Source: CAZYVD01 sp964651045
GTDB taxonomy: Bacteria > Zhuqueibacterota > QNDG01 > DSAB01
DNA: 64,000 nucleotides
NCBI GenBank assembly: GCA_964651045.1
Contig: CAZYVD010000001.1
Location: 109,953 to 173,952 of the forward strand
Direction: 5' to 3'
The notes under the pieces are model-generated. The model did not search any database, was not told the DNA's origin, and was given only the letters and a program-made list of their open reading frames with translations. A program made the translations under genes and the position numbers. This document shows, piece by piece, positions 25,496 through 35,074 of the stretch (position 1 is its first letter; each line of letters opens with the position of its first letter).

Positions 25496-28400
25496 TTATA
25501 GTTCGATTTCGACTACACCGGTGATTTGTCTGAAGTGCGGATATACATAGTTATCGACTCTCTGCTCTACATTTCCGACTTCAGGATCGAACCCAGAGTA
25601 TTTTGTTAATGTTATGAGGTTTCTTCCTCTTACACCAAATGTAATCGCATGGAATATATTGCCAAATATTCCACCGGCAAAGCCGGAAAGTGCCTTCTTG
25701 TCGAACCTGTAATTGATGGAAAGTTCTCTGAGCTTTACATATGTTCCATTCTCTACAAATTCGCTGTTGACATCATTTGTATCGTAGAGTATATCATAAT
25801 AGGCCATGGGTTTTTTCTCGTAATACTTTTTCCCTCTCTGATCATGTGTTTCCCAGCGATACTCACGATATGTCCACTGTCTTGTCTCGTTATAGATGTC
25901 TCCGCCTATCTGAGAATCTATTACCATATAGATAGAAAGCCCTTTCCACCTGAAGTTAGATGTCAGCCCTACAGTAAAATCAGGAATTACATTACCGATT
26001 ACTACAAAATCGCTTCCTTCATCATCTACATACTTGATCGGCATTCCCCAGTCAAGCTCGATGTCGTTTCCGTCAGCATCCTTGCCAACAACAACATCTG
26101 TACCCCAGTACTTGATCGTTCCATCTGAATTCAATCCATCTTTCCATGTATTTCCTTCACCGACAGGTACCAAATAACCATCATCGTTTTTGTCGAATGC
26201 ATCTTTGTTGTAGTTTTCTGGAAGTTCACTATATTTGGTTATCCATCTGTGACCATACATTCTTCCATGAACCTCTCCCTCTTTGAAGTAGAATGCATCT
26301 AATGCTCCACCTCTCCATGGAGGACGATCCAGCTTTGTGATCTCCTCACGAATTCTTGAGAAGTTTGCACCGATCGACCAGCTCATGTCTCTTTTCTGAA
26401 TCACGAATGCCTGAAGCTCGGCTTCAATTGTTGATGACTTGAGATCACCGGCATTGGCTACCTCATTCGAGTATCCCATATATCCTGCAAGTGGTACTGT
26501 CAGGATCTGATCCTTTGTATCCTTTGTTGAATAGGTAATCTCAAAGGAGAAACGATCGAGAAATGCCATCTCTACACCAACCTCTAATTCCCTTGCAAAT
26601 GCAGGTTTCAGCTTGGAGTTTCCGAGCCTTCCCTTTGAGATTGCTCCGCCTCCGACATTAAAGGTCTCATACTGATCGTAAAAACCGGGCCTCGATCCTG
26701 CTGTTCCATAAGAAGCCCTCAGCTTGAACTCATTGATCTTGTCTGTAAACCAGAACGGCTCTTCACTCACGCGCCATGCCACACTTCCACGATAGTAGAG
26801 ATGATACCTTTCATCTTCACCAAACAGCGAGCTTCCATCATAGCGAAGCAGCAAGCTTCCAATATACTTCTCTTTATAATCGAGGTGTGTGGATGCATAG
26901 TATCCGATAGCCCTTACTTCTGTCTGCGTGGAATTAACATACCTCATATCAGGATTAACATTGGAAAGGTCTTCTACACCTGCAACAATAAGGCTGTCGC
27001 CACCTGCATAAGTATATTGATACTGTGACTCTTCATAGTGAATATGTAGGTCGGTCTTTGTCGAAAGATCTTTGAAGCTCTTAAGAAAAGAAACTGTAAA
27101 ATCACCATTCAAACCTTCTGTAAAAGAATGGTTCCTATAATATCCACCAAAATTTGTTGGGTCACTAAGCATGGTTTTATAGCCTATCTTATAGTAGGTC
27201 CAATTAAATGTGCTGGATCTATCATAGCCAAAACTTATTTCAGCATTGAACCAGTTGGTAGGAGAATAGAGCAGGTTAAAATTACCCATTAACCTTCTTC
27301 TATAGTCACGGTCTTTTAAATACTTAGCAGGATAAAGCGGATTCTCCTGATTTGATCTCGGATCCGGTGCTATCAGGAGTTCTCCATTCTCATCTTCTGC
27401 CTCAAGGTTTGTATAAGGTGCCATGAAGAAAAAGTCATATAAAGGACCACTATCTCCAAATGGACTGTGCCTCCATGATGTCATGAAGTATGCACCAACA
27501 TTGAGGCTCAAATCGTCCCTCAATTTGTTGTCGATATTAATTCTTACATTCTGCCTGCCGTAACCCTTTAGGTATTTCATAATACCTGGCTCTTTTAAGT
27601 TGCTGATACTCAATCTGAAGTTTGAACCAGGCATGTTTCTCGAAAGAGTCACAGTATTTCTGAAATACTGTCCAGGACGATAGAACTGCTTAAGGTGATC
27701 ATAAGTCTTTATAGAGGAAGGATACTTTTTATCGATAAATGTCCTCTCTACCGGCAATCCTTCACCGCTCGGATCGAGATCATCAAGAGCAAGATTAGGA
27801 TCCTCTATTCCGCATGAGTCACCATTTGTATTTACAAAGTAGGTTCCTGTTGGATCGACCTTGTATTGATGACTCTCGTTTCTGTATGGCTTGAAATGCG
27901 GCAATTCAAAACCATACTCGTTCCTTAAAATGATTCTTGTCTGCCCCTGGGCCAGAAAACTTCCTCTCTTTGTCTTGATGTTTATCACACCAGTAGCAGC
28001 ACGCGAACCATAGAGAGCTGCTGCTGCAGGTCCCTTGACAAGCTCCATGCTCTCAACGTCAAGACCATCGATATCGACCTGCGATGCATTCAGGATGACT
28101 CCATCTACTATGACGAGTGGGCTGTTTCCCGTACCGATATTTGTAGATCCTCTAAGCCTTATGTCGAGTCCACTTCCTGGCCGGCCGCTTCCTTTTACTA
28201 CTGATACACCAGCAACCTTACCCTGAAGGTTCTCTATCGGGTTCTCTTTGGGATCCATCTGGATATCCTCTTCCGCTACCCTCTTTACAGTAAACGGAAG
28301 AAGTTTCTTCGGAGTACTCTTTGTCACACCTGTCACAACAACAGCATCCATTTCAAGAACATCCTGTTTAAGCGAAAAGTCTTTTGTAATCGTACCAGGT

Positions 28401-28687
28401 GAAAGTACAATCTTCTCCTTCCCAGTATGATATCCAATAAATTCGGCTGTCAGTTCAACCTCCTGTCCGCTCATAAAACGTGCAGGAACTATGAACCGAT
28501 AGACACCATTCTCGTCAGACGATGCTCCGAGTTTATATTCTTTGATAGTCACATTCGTTCCAGGCAATGGATTGCCCTCTTCGTCTGTAACCTTACCAGA
28601 AATAATTAGTCCTCTCTGTTGAGCAGAAGCAAGTATTGGAATCAAAATCAGTACAAGGGACAAAAGAGCAATTAAAATTCTCTTCAT
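25496..28687 (-). CDS. SusC/RagA-like TonB-dependent transporter
   Basis: About 1063 residues. A signal peptide ending SAQ is followed by a carboxypeptidase-regulatory-like domain (GKVTDEEGNPLPGTNV), a TonB-box-like region (MDAVVVTGVTKS) and a plug with the SusC signature GSGLDIRLRGSTNIGTGNSP, IVDGV and GPAAAALYGSRAATGVINI. The 22-strand barrel ends in VEIEL. It would import substrates captured by the neighbouring SusD with TonB energy. The ATG at 28687 is preferred (GGAGG eight bases upstream). GTG at 28690 is also possible. Confidence 0.95.
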   Translation of the reverse strand: MKRILIALLSLVLILIPILASAQQRGLIISGKVTDEEGNPLPGTNVTIKEYKLGASSDENGVYRFIVPARFMSGQEVELTAEFIGYHTGKEKIVLSPGTITKDFSLKQDVLEMDAVVVTGVTKSTPKKLLPFTVKRVAEEDIQMDPKENPIENLQGKVAGVSVVKGSGRPGSGLDIRLRGSTNIGTGNSPLVIVDGVILNASQVDIDGLDVESMELVKGPAAAALYGSRAATGVINIKTKRGSFLAQGQTRIILRNEYGFELPHFKPYRNESHQYKVDPTGTYFVNTNGDSCGIEDPNLALDDLDPSGEGLPVERTFIDKKYPSSIKTYDHLKQFYRPGQYFRNTVTLSRNMPGSNFRLSISNLKEPGIMKYLKGYGRQNVRINIDNKLRDDLSLNVGAYFMTSWRHSPFGDSGPLYDFFFMAPYTNLEAEDENGELLIAPDPRSNQENPLYPAKYLKDRDYRRRLMGNFNLLYSPTNWFNAEISFGYDRSSTFNWTYYKIGYKTMLSDPTNFGGYYRNHSFTEGLNGDFTVSFLKSFKDLSTKTDLHIHYEESQYQYTYAGGDSLIVAGVEDLSNVNPDMRYVNSTQTEVRAIGYYASTHLDYKEKYIGSLLLRYDGSSLFGEDERYHLYYRGSVAWRVSEEPFWFTDKINEFKLRASYGTAGSRPGFYDQYETFNVGGGAISKGRLGNSKLKPAFARELEVGVEMAFLDRFSFEITYSTKDTKDQILTVPLAGYMGYSNEVANAGDLKSSTIEAELQAFVIQKRDMSWSIGANFSRIREEITKLDRPPWRGGALDAFYFKEGEVHGRMYGHRWITKYSELPENYNKDAFDKNDDGYLVPVGEGNTWKDGLNSDGTIKYWGTDVVVGKDADGNDIELDWGMPIKYVDDEGSDFVVIGNVIPDFTVGLTSNFRWKGLSIYMVIDSQIGGDIYNETRQWTYREYRWETHDQRGKKYYEKKPMAYYDILYDTNDVNSEFVENGTYVKLRELSINYRFDKKALSGFAGGIFGNIFHAITFGVRGRNLITLTKYSGFDPEVGNVEQRVDNYVYPHFRQITGVVEIEL

Positions 28688-29048
28688 CACTTTCTCCTCC
28701 AGTTTAGTTTCTGATTAAATTGTTACCCCAGAATAAAAAATTAACCTACTTTCTCTCCACCACCTCCTTTCAAAAGGTTACTTGAAATAATTTAATTGAT
28801 TAACTTTTAAATTTTCTCGATATAAGACCCTCCCATCTTAGATGGTCTTCAAAAAATATCAATAGAGCAAAAAGGTAAGTCTTGATAAATCAGGAAGGTA
28901 CACATAACTGCTTCTCTCCTCCTCAATCTAAATATAAAAATCTATTTGAATTTGTCAAGTATTTTTTATTAAAAAAATACTTTTATTTTAAATTTATTTC
29001 TATTATATTTTTCAATCTCATATCATTGAAAAATTTATATATATACAT
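28688..29048. promoter_or_regulatory. Divergent AT-rich intergenic region with inverted repeat
   Basis: 361 bases without a gene between the divergently transcribed SusC and acyltransferase genes, so it should hold both promoters. The clearest structure is an inverted repeat at 28824-28849 (aagaccctcccatc / gatggtctt, loop TTA). Another A/T stem lies at about 28958-28985 (aagtatttttt / aaaaaatactt). No -35/-10 pair convinces. The SusC mRNA leader also has an extended purine-rich Shine-Dalgarno region. The repeat could be an operator or an attenuator. Confidence 0.4.
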
Positions 29049-30539
29049 ATGCTTTTCAATTCAATCAAATTCCTTTTATTCTTCCCTGCTGTCATGACAC
29101 TCTACTTTGTTATTCCACACAGGTTCAGGTGGACGCTTCTCCTTGGTGGTAGTTACTATTTCTATATGTGCTGGAGACCCGACTATATATTTCTTATTAT
29201 TGTCTCAACAATTACAGCCTACTCCACTGCAATTTTGATGTCACGACATGATAAAAAATCAAAGAAAAGAAAATATCTTATTCTCAGTCTGGTAGTAAAT
29301 TTAGGTCTTCTCTTTTTCTTTAAATACTACAACTTTTTAAATGAATCGGTCACTCTGTTACTTAACAGGATTGATCTGCAAAATCCTTTACCCGCACTTA
29401 ATGTTGTTCTTCCCGTAGGGATCTCCTTTTATACATTTCAGACTCTCAGCTACACTATCGATGTCTATCGAGGCCAGAAGAGATGCGAAAAACACCTTGG
29501 AATTTTCGCTCTCTATGTCTCCTATTTTCCGCAACTGGTAGCCGGTCCAATAGAGAGATCGAAGCGTCTTCTTCCACAATTTTTTGAAAAGCACTACTTC
29601 GACTACTGCCGTGTAACCGACGGCCTGAAATTAATGGCATGGGGATTCTTTAAAAAAATGGTGATCGCAGATCGTCTGGCACTATATGTAAATGGAGTAT
29701 ACAACAATCCTAGTAATTTCCATGGATTTGCCGTAATAGTTGCAACATATTTTTTTGCATTCCAAATATACTGCGACTTCTCTGGATATTCGGATATTGC
29801 TATTGGAGCGGCTCAAGTAATGGGATTCAGGTTGATGGAAAATTTCAAACGGCCATATTTTTCAAAATCTCTATCAGATTTCTGGAATCGCTGGCACATA
29901 TCACTCTCAACATGGCTAAGAGACTATCTTTTCCTCCCATTTGCATACTCTATATCCCGCCATATAAAAAAAGATAAACTCTTTTATATAAAAGCAGAAG
30001 ATTGGGCTTATTGTGCAGGAATTTCTATAACCATGTTGCTCGGAGGACTCTGGCATGGAGCAAACTGGACATTTGTAATCTGGGGTATACTGCATGGAAC
30101 CTATCTTGTCTTCGGCCGCATGACAAGAAAACCAAGAAAAAATATATTAAAAAAGATTGGTCTTATAAAGCGGCATTCCATACACAATCTGATAAGGATT
30201 TTTTTTACTTTTCATCTAATATGTTTTGCATGGATCTTTTTCAGGGCAAATTCCATCTCCGATGCATTTGTCATCATAAAAAATATGTTTACCAACATCC
30301 AAATACATCATCCCGGAATAGACTCGGTTGCACAATTCAGCAAACCCGAAATCCTGATAAGCATAATTGGAATAATGATACTCGTACTGGTCCAGTTATT
30401 CCAAAGTCGCTATAGTATAAGAAAGAAACTATCAACTCAACCTGTCTTTATAAGATGGAGTCTTTATCTCGGAATAATACTATCTATAATTATATTTGGT
30501 AATTTTAGTGGACAGGAGTTCATCTACTTTCAGTTTTAA
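29049..30539 (+). CDS. MBOAT family O-acyltransferase (AlgI-like)
   Basis: 496 residues with about ten membrane helices. It starts LFNSIKFLLFFP and RWTLLLGGSYYFYM as in AlgI/PatA. FQTLSYTIDVYRG and SYFPQLVAGPIER are family stretches. DFWNRWHISLSTWLRDYLF and GLWHGANW carry the invariant MBOAT histidine. AlgI-type enzymes move acetyl groups across the membrane to modify extracellular polysaccharide or cell wall. The next gene, nine bases downstream, is a likely periplasmic partner. No clear Shine-Dalgarno precedes the ATG. Confidence 0.94.
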   Translation: MLFNSIKFLLFFPAVMTLYFVIPHRFRWTLLLGGSYYFYMCWRPDYIFLIIVSTITAYSTAILMSRHDKKSKKRKYLILSLVVNLGLLFFFKYYNFLNESVTLLLNRIDLQNPLPALNVVLPVGISFYTFQTLSYTIDVYRGQKRCEKHLGIFALYVSYFPQLVAGPIERSKRLLPQFFEKHYFDYCRVTDGLKLMAWGFFKKMVIADRLALYVNGVYNNPSNFHGFAVIVATYFFAFQIYCDFSGYSDIAIGAAQVMGFRLMENFKRPYFSKSLSDFWNRWHISLSTWLRDYLFLPFAYSISRHIKKDKLFYIKAEDWAYCAGISITMLLGGLWHGANWTFVIWGILHGTYLVFGRMTRKPRKNILKKIGLIKRHSIHNLIRIFFTFHLICFAWIFFRANSISDAFVIIKNMFTNIQIHHPGIDSVAQFSKPEILISIIGIMILVLVQLFQSRYSIRKKLSTQPVFIRWSLYLGIILSIIIFGNFSGQEFIYFQF

Positions 30540-30548
30540 TAAAGCAAA

Positions 30549-31493
30549 ATGAAGATTAAAGAGAAAAAAAATATTCTCAGATTTCTAAAAAGGTTTTCAT
30601 TACTATTAATCCTGCTTTTAATAATTTTAGAAATCACAAATTTTATATTTAGCAGGATAATGACGACCCATTACAGACCTACCTACAAAGAGCTCTTTAC
30701 TCCATCGGTCTGTGCAGAAACAGTGATATTTGGTTCATCGAGCAGTGTACATGGGATAAATCCAAAATATCTCGATAGAGATTTTAACCGCTTCTTCAAC
30801 TTCTCATTCAATGGAACCAATCCGAAATTTTACTATAAATGGTATACTCATATATTTAGAAAATATTACCCAAGGCCTTCATGTATAATATATGCTATCA
30901 ACTGGTACATGTTTGATGATGACTGGATGTCAAGAAAATTTGAAGACGATGCAGAATTCTGGCCATTCAAACTATTTATATCTGAACTGTTTAATAACAA
31001 TAATAGAAAAAGAATTCTTCTCACACGATTCCCGATCCTGAAATACCACGACCGATTTATCAAGATGAGCTTTAAAGAGCCACGCATTGTAATCGAGAAG
31101 TATTATCACGGTTATGTGCCAATAATAAAAAGGCCCGAACTATCATTTCGTATTGTCAAGGCCACTGATAGAGAAAAACAGAAAACATTCTTTGAAAAAT
31201 TATTGAAAGAATTCAAAAGAGATTCCATCCCTGTAGTAGCGATTCAGATGCCAGAATATCTTCCTGGAAGGGATAATAAAGACCAAAACAGAAAATTTTT
31301 TATTGATATTTTTTCTAAGTACAACTTTCCATACCTTGATTATAACGGAGATAGGATAACGGAAATAAACTATGACTCTACTGCATTCCTCGACTGGGGA
31401 CATCTCAGCGAGGCAGGAGCCATAAAGTTTTCAAAAATGCTCGGCAACCAACTCCAAGAAGTGCTAAAATCATATAAAATCAGAATCCATTGA
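30549..31493 (+). CDS. Membrane-anchored SGNH-like protein, partner of the MBOAT enzyme
   Basis: 314 residues. One N-terminal membrane helix (about 15-38) is followed by an exported domain with FGSSSSVHGINP, which resembles the nucleophile block of SGNH/DHHW acyl-transfer proteins. Near the C-terminus, FLDWGHLSEAGA matches the Asp-x-x-His block. Proteins of this kind (AlgX/AlgJ, DltD-like) take acyl groups from the MBOAT protein and place them on a polymer. The polymer is unknown. Confidence 0.78.
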   Translation: MKIKEKKNILRFLKRFSLLLILLLIILEITNFIFSRIMTTHYRPTYKELFTPSVCAETVIFGSSSSVHGINPKYLDRDFNRFFNFSFNGTNPKFYYKWYTHIFRKYYPRPSCIIYAINWYMFDDDWMSRKFEDDAEFWPFKLFISELFNNNNRKRILLTRFPILKYHDRFIKMSFKEPRIVIEKYYHGYVPIIKRPELSFRIVKATDREKQKTFFEKLLKEFKRDSIPVVAIQMPEYLPGRDNKDQNRKFFIDIFSKYNFPYLDYNGDRITEINYDSTAFLDWGHLSEAGAIKFSKMLGNQLQEVLKSYKIRIH

Positions 31494-32036
31494 ATCTGTG
31501 CCTTAAAGCAAGACGTGGCATGAGACGCTCTCTTGGTACATACGCACCAGCCTTACATCTGGTTCCCAAACTCCTGTTTGGAAACCCAGATGTGTTAAAA
31601 ACTCTGTTTTGATTGAGCACTACTTTTGGACGGAGGCGCATCAGCGTCGCTTTTAAAAGCTGCAACATGCTCGCGCAATCCATAAAAAGAGAATGCCTAT
31701 ATTTTTGTTCGTACTGAGCAGTGGATTTATATTTCTTCAAGGAATTATATTTTGGATGATAAACCTGTTATTAAGGTTAATAAAAGTTTGGTTATTTGAT
31801 ATGTAGAAACAGAGTTTCTTTTCAGAGTAGCGTTCTTAAACTGAAGTTTGGGAACGAAGAGAAAGTCGGCTGCCAGTTTCTGAATGATTGCTTTTTTGGT
31901 GTTCTTAGATTTCAGACGCTTCATACCGTAGTTATGTTTTACATCTACAATAGAGATTCTCCTTGATAATTTTGACTCTTCTATCAAATATATGAATTCT
32001 TATGGTCATATGCACTAAAGTTAAATACAGATCTTC
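31494..32036. repeat. Gene-free region with palindromic repeats
   Basis: 543 bases between the SGNH-like gene and dus. Two related palindromes occur: 31555-31593 (arms acatctggttcccaaac / gtttggaaacccagatgt) and 31831-31856 (arms cgttcttaaac / gtttgggaacg). Smaller ones are agaaac-gtttct near 31805-31819 and gcttttaaaagc near 31650. The core gttcccaaac/gtttggaac is REP-like. The two minus-strand ORFs here (86 and 80 codons) have no recognisable similarity, biased composition and no clear ribosome binding site, so I read the region as non-coding or decayed. Confidence 0.55.
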
Positions 32037-33029
32037 TCATTTCTCAATCCCCCCGTCTTCTTCTCTCCTCAGGCGATTTAGGAATTCTTTTAACTTTTGC
32101 TCTACTTCAATCGGGTCTTCGAGTCTGAAAACCTCACCACGAACACAACTACTTCCAGGCATACCCTTAAGATACCAGCCTATATGTTTTCTCATCTCTC
32201 TCACACCTCTGTATTCACCTGCAATCTTCAGCGCCAGCCTGTAGTGATCCAAACAGATCTCTACTCGTCTGCTATATGACGGCTCTGCTATTAATATGCC
32301 CTTCTCCAGATATGTGTTAACAAGCCTGAATATCCAGGGCCTGCCCATTGCACCCCTTCCAATCATGACAAAATCACAACCTGTCTCCTCTATCATTCTT
32401 CTCGCATCTTCTGGTGAAAAAACATCACCGTTGCCAATCACGGGTATAGAGACAGCCTGCTTTACCTCCCCTATTATTTTCCAGTCGGCATCTACTCCAA
32501 ACTTCATGCTCTTTGTTCTTGCATGTATGGCAACTGCACTGGCCCCCTCACTTTCAAATATCTGTGCAGCATCCCTGGCAACTATTCTGTTCTCATCCCA
32601 TCCACTCCTCATCTTTACAGTGACAGGTACAGAGACAGCAGAAACAACACATCTTACAATCTCCCTCAACTTTCTAAGATCATTCAAAAGCGCGGCCCCT
32701 GCTCCTCTCTTTACTACTTTTCTTGCGGGACATCCGAAATTAAGATCTATCAGATTGGGCTTTACCGACTCAACAATATGAGCAGCCTCTGCCATTATCA
32801 CAGGATCGCTTCCAAAAAGCTGTATTCCAATCGGACGTTCCTCAGGAAAAATTTTTATCATGCGAAGACTCTTCTCACTCTTCCTAACTATTCCATCACT
32901 ACTTATCAATTCAGTAAACACAAGCGAAGCACCGTGCAACCTCGCAATCATCCTGAAGGCGCTGTCTGTAACACCAGCCATCGGTGCAAGGACCGATCTT
33001 CCATCTATTTTAAGGCCTGCTATATCCAA
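32037..33029 (-). CDS. dusB: tRNA-dihydrouridine synthase (DusB/NifR3 type)
   Basis: 330 residues. An FMN-binding TIM barrel with LAPMAGVTDSAFR at the start, LIDLNFGCPARKVVKRGAGA with the catalytic Cys, KMRSGWDE, AIHARTKSMKF, IGNGDVFSPEDA and MIGRGAMGRPW, all in family order. The helical C-terminal domain follows from about residue 240. It reduces uridines in tRNA D-loops. It is transcribed divergently from rpmB and looks monocistronic. Confidence 0.95.
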   Translation of the reverse strand: MDIAGLKIDGRSVLAPMAGVTDSAFRMIARLHGASLVFTELISSDGIVRKSEKSLRMIKIFPEERPIGIQLFGSDPVIMAEAAHIVESVKPNLIDLNFGCPARKVVKRGAGAALLNDLRKLREIVRCVVSAVSVPVTVKMRSGWDENRIVARDAAQIFESEGASAVAIHARTKSMKFGVDADWKIIGEVKQAVSIPVIGNGDVFSPEDARRMIEETGCDFVMIGRGAMGRPWIFRLVNTYLEKGILIAEPSYSRRVEICLDHYRLALKIAGEYRGVREMRKHIGWYLKGMPGSSCVRGEVFRLEDPIEVEQKLKEFLNRLRREEDGGIEK

Positions 33030-33091
33030 AACATTAAAATATACAATCCGACTTAAATAGATACAAGAATAAATACAACAATTTATTTATC

Positions 33092-33120
33092 TTGCATTTT
33101 AACCTATTTTTTTGTATAAT
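33092..33120 (+). promoter_or_regulatory. Sigma-70 type promoter for rpmB
   Basis: TTGCAT at 33092-33097 and a perfect TATAAT at 33115-33120, with a 17-base spacer. It lies about 37 bases upstream of the rpmB ATG and is correctly oriented. Confidence 0.8.
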
Positions 33121-33156
33121 TATTGTCAAAAATAATATATAGTTGATGGGGAAGAT

Positions 33157-33351
33157 ATGGCAAAAAAATGTGAAATCTGCGGCAAGGGTCCGATTGTTGG
33201 AAACAATGTGAGTCATGCTCACAATCTAACAAAACGGCGCTGGCTTCCCAACCTTCAGCGAGTTCGTATCAAAGTAAACGGCCAGACCCGCAGAATACGT
33301 GTATGCACAAGATGCATCCGTTCGGGTAGTTTAGAGAAACTCTCTTCATAA
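33157..33351 (+). CDS. rpmB: 50S ribosomal protein L28 (zinc-ribbon form)
   Basis: 64 residues, the usual L28 size. CEICGKGP near the start and CTRCIRSG near the end give the two CxxC pairs of the zinc-binding (C+) form of L28. GNNVSHAHNLTKRRWLPNLQ is the conserved core. It has its own promoter and is followed by a hairpin terminator. The purine-rich GGGGAAGAT precedes the ATG. Confidence 0.97.
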   Translation: MAKKCEICGKGPIVGNNVSHAHNLTKRRWLPNLQRVRIKVNGQTRRIRVCTRCIRSGSLEKLSS

Positions 33352-33355
33352 AAAT

Positions 33356-33388
33356 CGGGTGCCCGAAATGGGCATCCCTCTCTTTTTT
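33356..33388 (+). terminator. Intrinsic terminator after rpmB
   Basis: A GC-rich hairpin (gggtgccc / gggcatccc, one bulged base, GAAA-type loop) followed by ctctcttttttt, just after the rpmB stop. Confidence 0.85.
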
Positions 33389-33413
33389 TCCTTCCATTTT
33401 AAAGAGGTGAGCA

Positions 33414-34910
33414 ATGAAAAGAATAAACTTTTCGCTTAAAGCGGTCTTGATTCCGCTTATACTCACTCTCGTCCTCCCTAATACTCTACTATCAAAACAG
33501 CAAACTTCGGCTTCAAGAAAACTTCTCTTTAAGGATGCAGACAGGGCAAAACAGGTTGCCGATTCACTAATGGCAGAAATACTCTCCCCTGATAACTACA
33601 GCAGTGCCTTAAAGTATTACAACCAGGCCGATAAGGAGTATAAAGGGGGAGGAGCAGTTACTAAAATAAAAGAAAGACTGAAGTCGGCAGAGGAGTTTTT
33701 CCTTAAAGCAGCAGAGAGTGCAAGACTCTTCAGAATAAATCTTCCTGAATGCCTTGAGGCCAGAAAGAGTGCAGAGAGAGAGAGGGCAGAAAAATATTGC
33801 AGGGAAAAGTGGAATACTGCAGAAAGGTCGCTTATAAAGGCTGCAAGGATTCTGGAAAGGGGTAATCTAAAGGATGCTGTTGAGAAATCGAAAATGATAG
33901 GTGGTCTCTATAAAAAGGCAGAATCTGAAGCAATCAAGGCACGCATCCTCAATGAAGTGAAGCAGCTGGTCTCAGAGGCTGAAACAAGGGATGTGAGCAA
34001 GAGGGCACCTGCCACACTGAATAAGGCAAAAGAGCTCTTAAGGGAAGCAGAGACCGTTCTGAATAAAAACTGTTATGATACACTCAGGGCCCGGACACTA
34101 TCCGATGAGGCAAAATATTGTGTGAAACATGCTCTCTATCTTTCAAATTATATTAAAGGACTCGATAAAAATCAGACCATAGAAACACTACTTCTTTCCA
34201 GTGAAAAACCATTAGAAAGAATCGGAAGTGAGCTAAATATCAAAGTGCCTGTTCACCAGGGCAGGGACAGTGCAACAGAAATAATAATAGATAAAATTCG
34301 ATCTCTGAAAAAAGAGAATGAATCATTGAAAGAGGAAGTTTCAAAAAAAGATGATGAAATTGCATCTCTCCAAGAGAGGCTCTCTTCTGTTTCGTTAAAA
34401 CTTTCAGATTTAGAATCCCAAATAGGAGATCTGAAGTCGAGTGAGGCAGAGTTGAAAAAATATAAGGAAGAGCAGCAGAGAATAAAAAACAAGTTTGCCA
34501 AAATAGAAAATTCTTTCACAAGAGAGGAAGCGGCAGTACTCAGAGCAAGTGATCGAATCATAATCAGGCTGTACGGACTGAACTTTCCTGTTGGAAAATC
34601 TGTTATAGAACCAAAATACTTCGGGCTGCTCAGCAAGGTTGTATCTGCCATTGAACAATTTCCTGAATCCAGAATAACCATTGAGGGACATACAGACTCA
34701 AGAGGAAGCGAGAGCGTAAACCAGAAACTCTCAGCAAAGAGGGCAATGGCAGTCTATCAGTACTTCATTGCAACAGCGGGCATAGATTCTTCACGAATAG
34801 AAGCAATAGGATATGGAGAATCAAAACCAATAGCATCGAACGAAACAAAAGAGGGAAGAGAGAAGAACCGGCGTATCGATATTATAATTCATACAGAAGA
34901 GCACAGATAA
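33414..34910 (+). CDS. OmpA-family protein with coiled coil
   Basis: 498 residues. A signal peptide (to about 25) is followed by a helical repeat region rich in Ala/Lys/Glu (about 35-270) and a coiled coil (about 290-360, KENESLKEEVSKKDDEIASL). The C-terminal OmpA peptidoglycan-binding domain (about 385-498) has ITIEGHTDSRGS, LSAKRAMAVYQYF and GYGESKPIASN...GREKNRRIDI. There is no barrel domain, so it probably spans the periplasm and links peptidoglycan to another envelope partner. It follows rpmB after a terminator. Confidence 0.9.
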   Translation: MKRINFSLKAVLIPLILTLVLPNTLLSKQQTSASRKLLFKDADRAKQVADSLMAEILSPDNYSSALKYYNQADKEYKGGGAVTKIKERLKSAEEFFLKAAESARLFRINLPECLEARKSAERERAEKYCREKWNTAERSLIKAARILERGNLKDAVEKSKMIGGLYKKAESEAIKARILNEVKQLVSEAETRDVSKRAPATLNKAKELLREAETVLNKNCYDTLRARTLSDEAKYCVKHALYLSNYIKGLDKNQTIETLLLSSEKPLERIGSELNIKVPVHQGRDSATEIIIDKIRSLKKENESLKEEVSKKDDEIASLQERLSSVSLKLSDLESQIGDLKSSEAELKKYKEEQQRIKNKFAKIENSFTREEAAVLRASDRIIIRLYGLNFPVGKSVIEPKYFGLLSKVVSAIEQFPESRITIEGHTDSRGSESVNQKLSAKRAMAVYQYFIATAGIDSSRIEAIGYGESKPIASNETKEGREKNRRIDIIIHTEEHR

Positions 34911-35008
34911 ATCATTTTATTAGCAAGAGAAATAGAGCGTGTGCAATTAATATTGCATCTCTAACATGATATTCGAAGAAAAATAGATCAATTTGTTTTA
35001 ATGCAGGT

Positions 35009-35037
35009 CATTCGAGTGCGTGGCGGCAATCTTACCG
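35009..35037. repeat. Degenerate GTCATTGCGAG-type palindromic repeat
   Basis: ggtcattcgagtgcg followed by tggcggcaatctt resembles, with one missing base, the widespread interspersed element that reads GTCATTGCGAG...GCAATCT in many bacteria. GCGG/CCGC can pair as a short stem followed by AATTTTAATT, so it might also end transcription between the convergent OmpA-like gene and the propeller-regulator gene. Confidence 0.35.
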
Positions 35038-35074
35038 CAATTTTAATTAACCACTACCTTCTTACTCATCCACT

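Noticed and set aside
31480..31987. Two consecutive minus-strand ORFs of 86 and 80 codons
   Set aside because: They cross the palindromic repeats, show no family similarity, and the first overlaps the end of the SGNH-like gene. Kept as non-coding.
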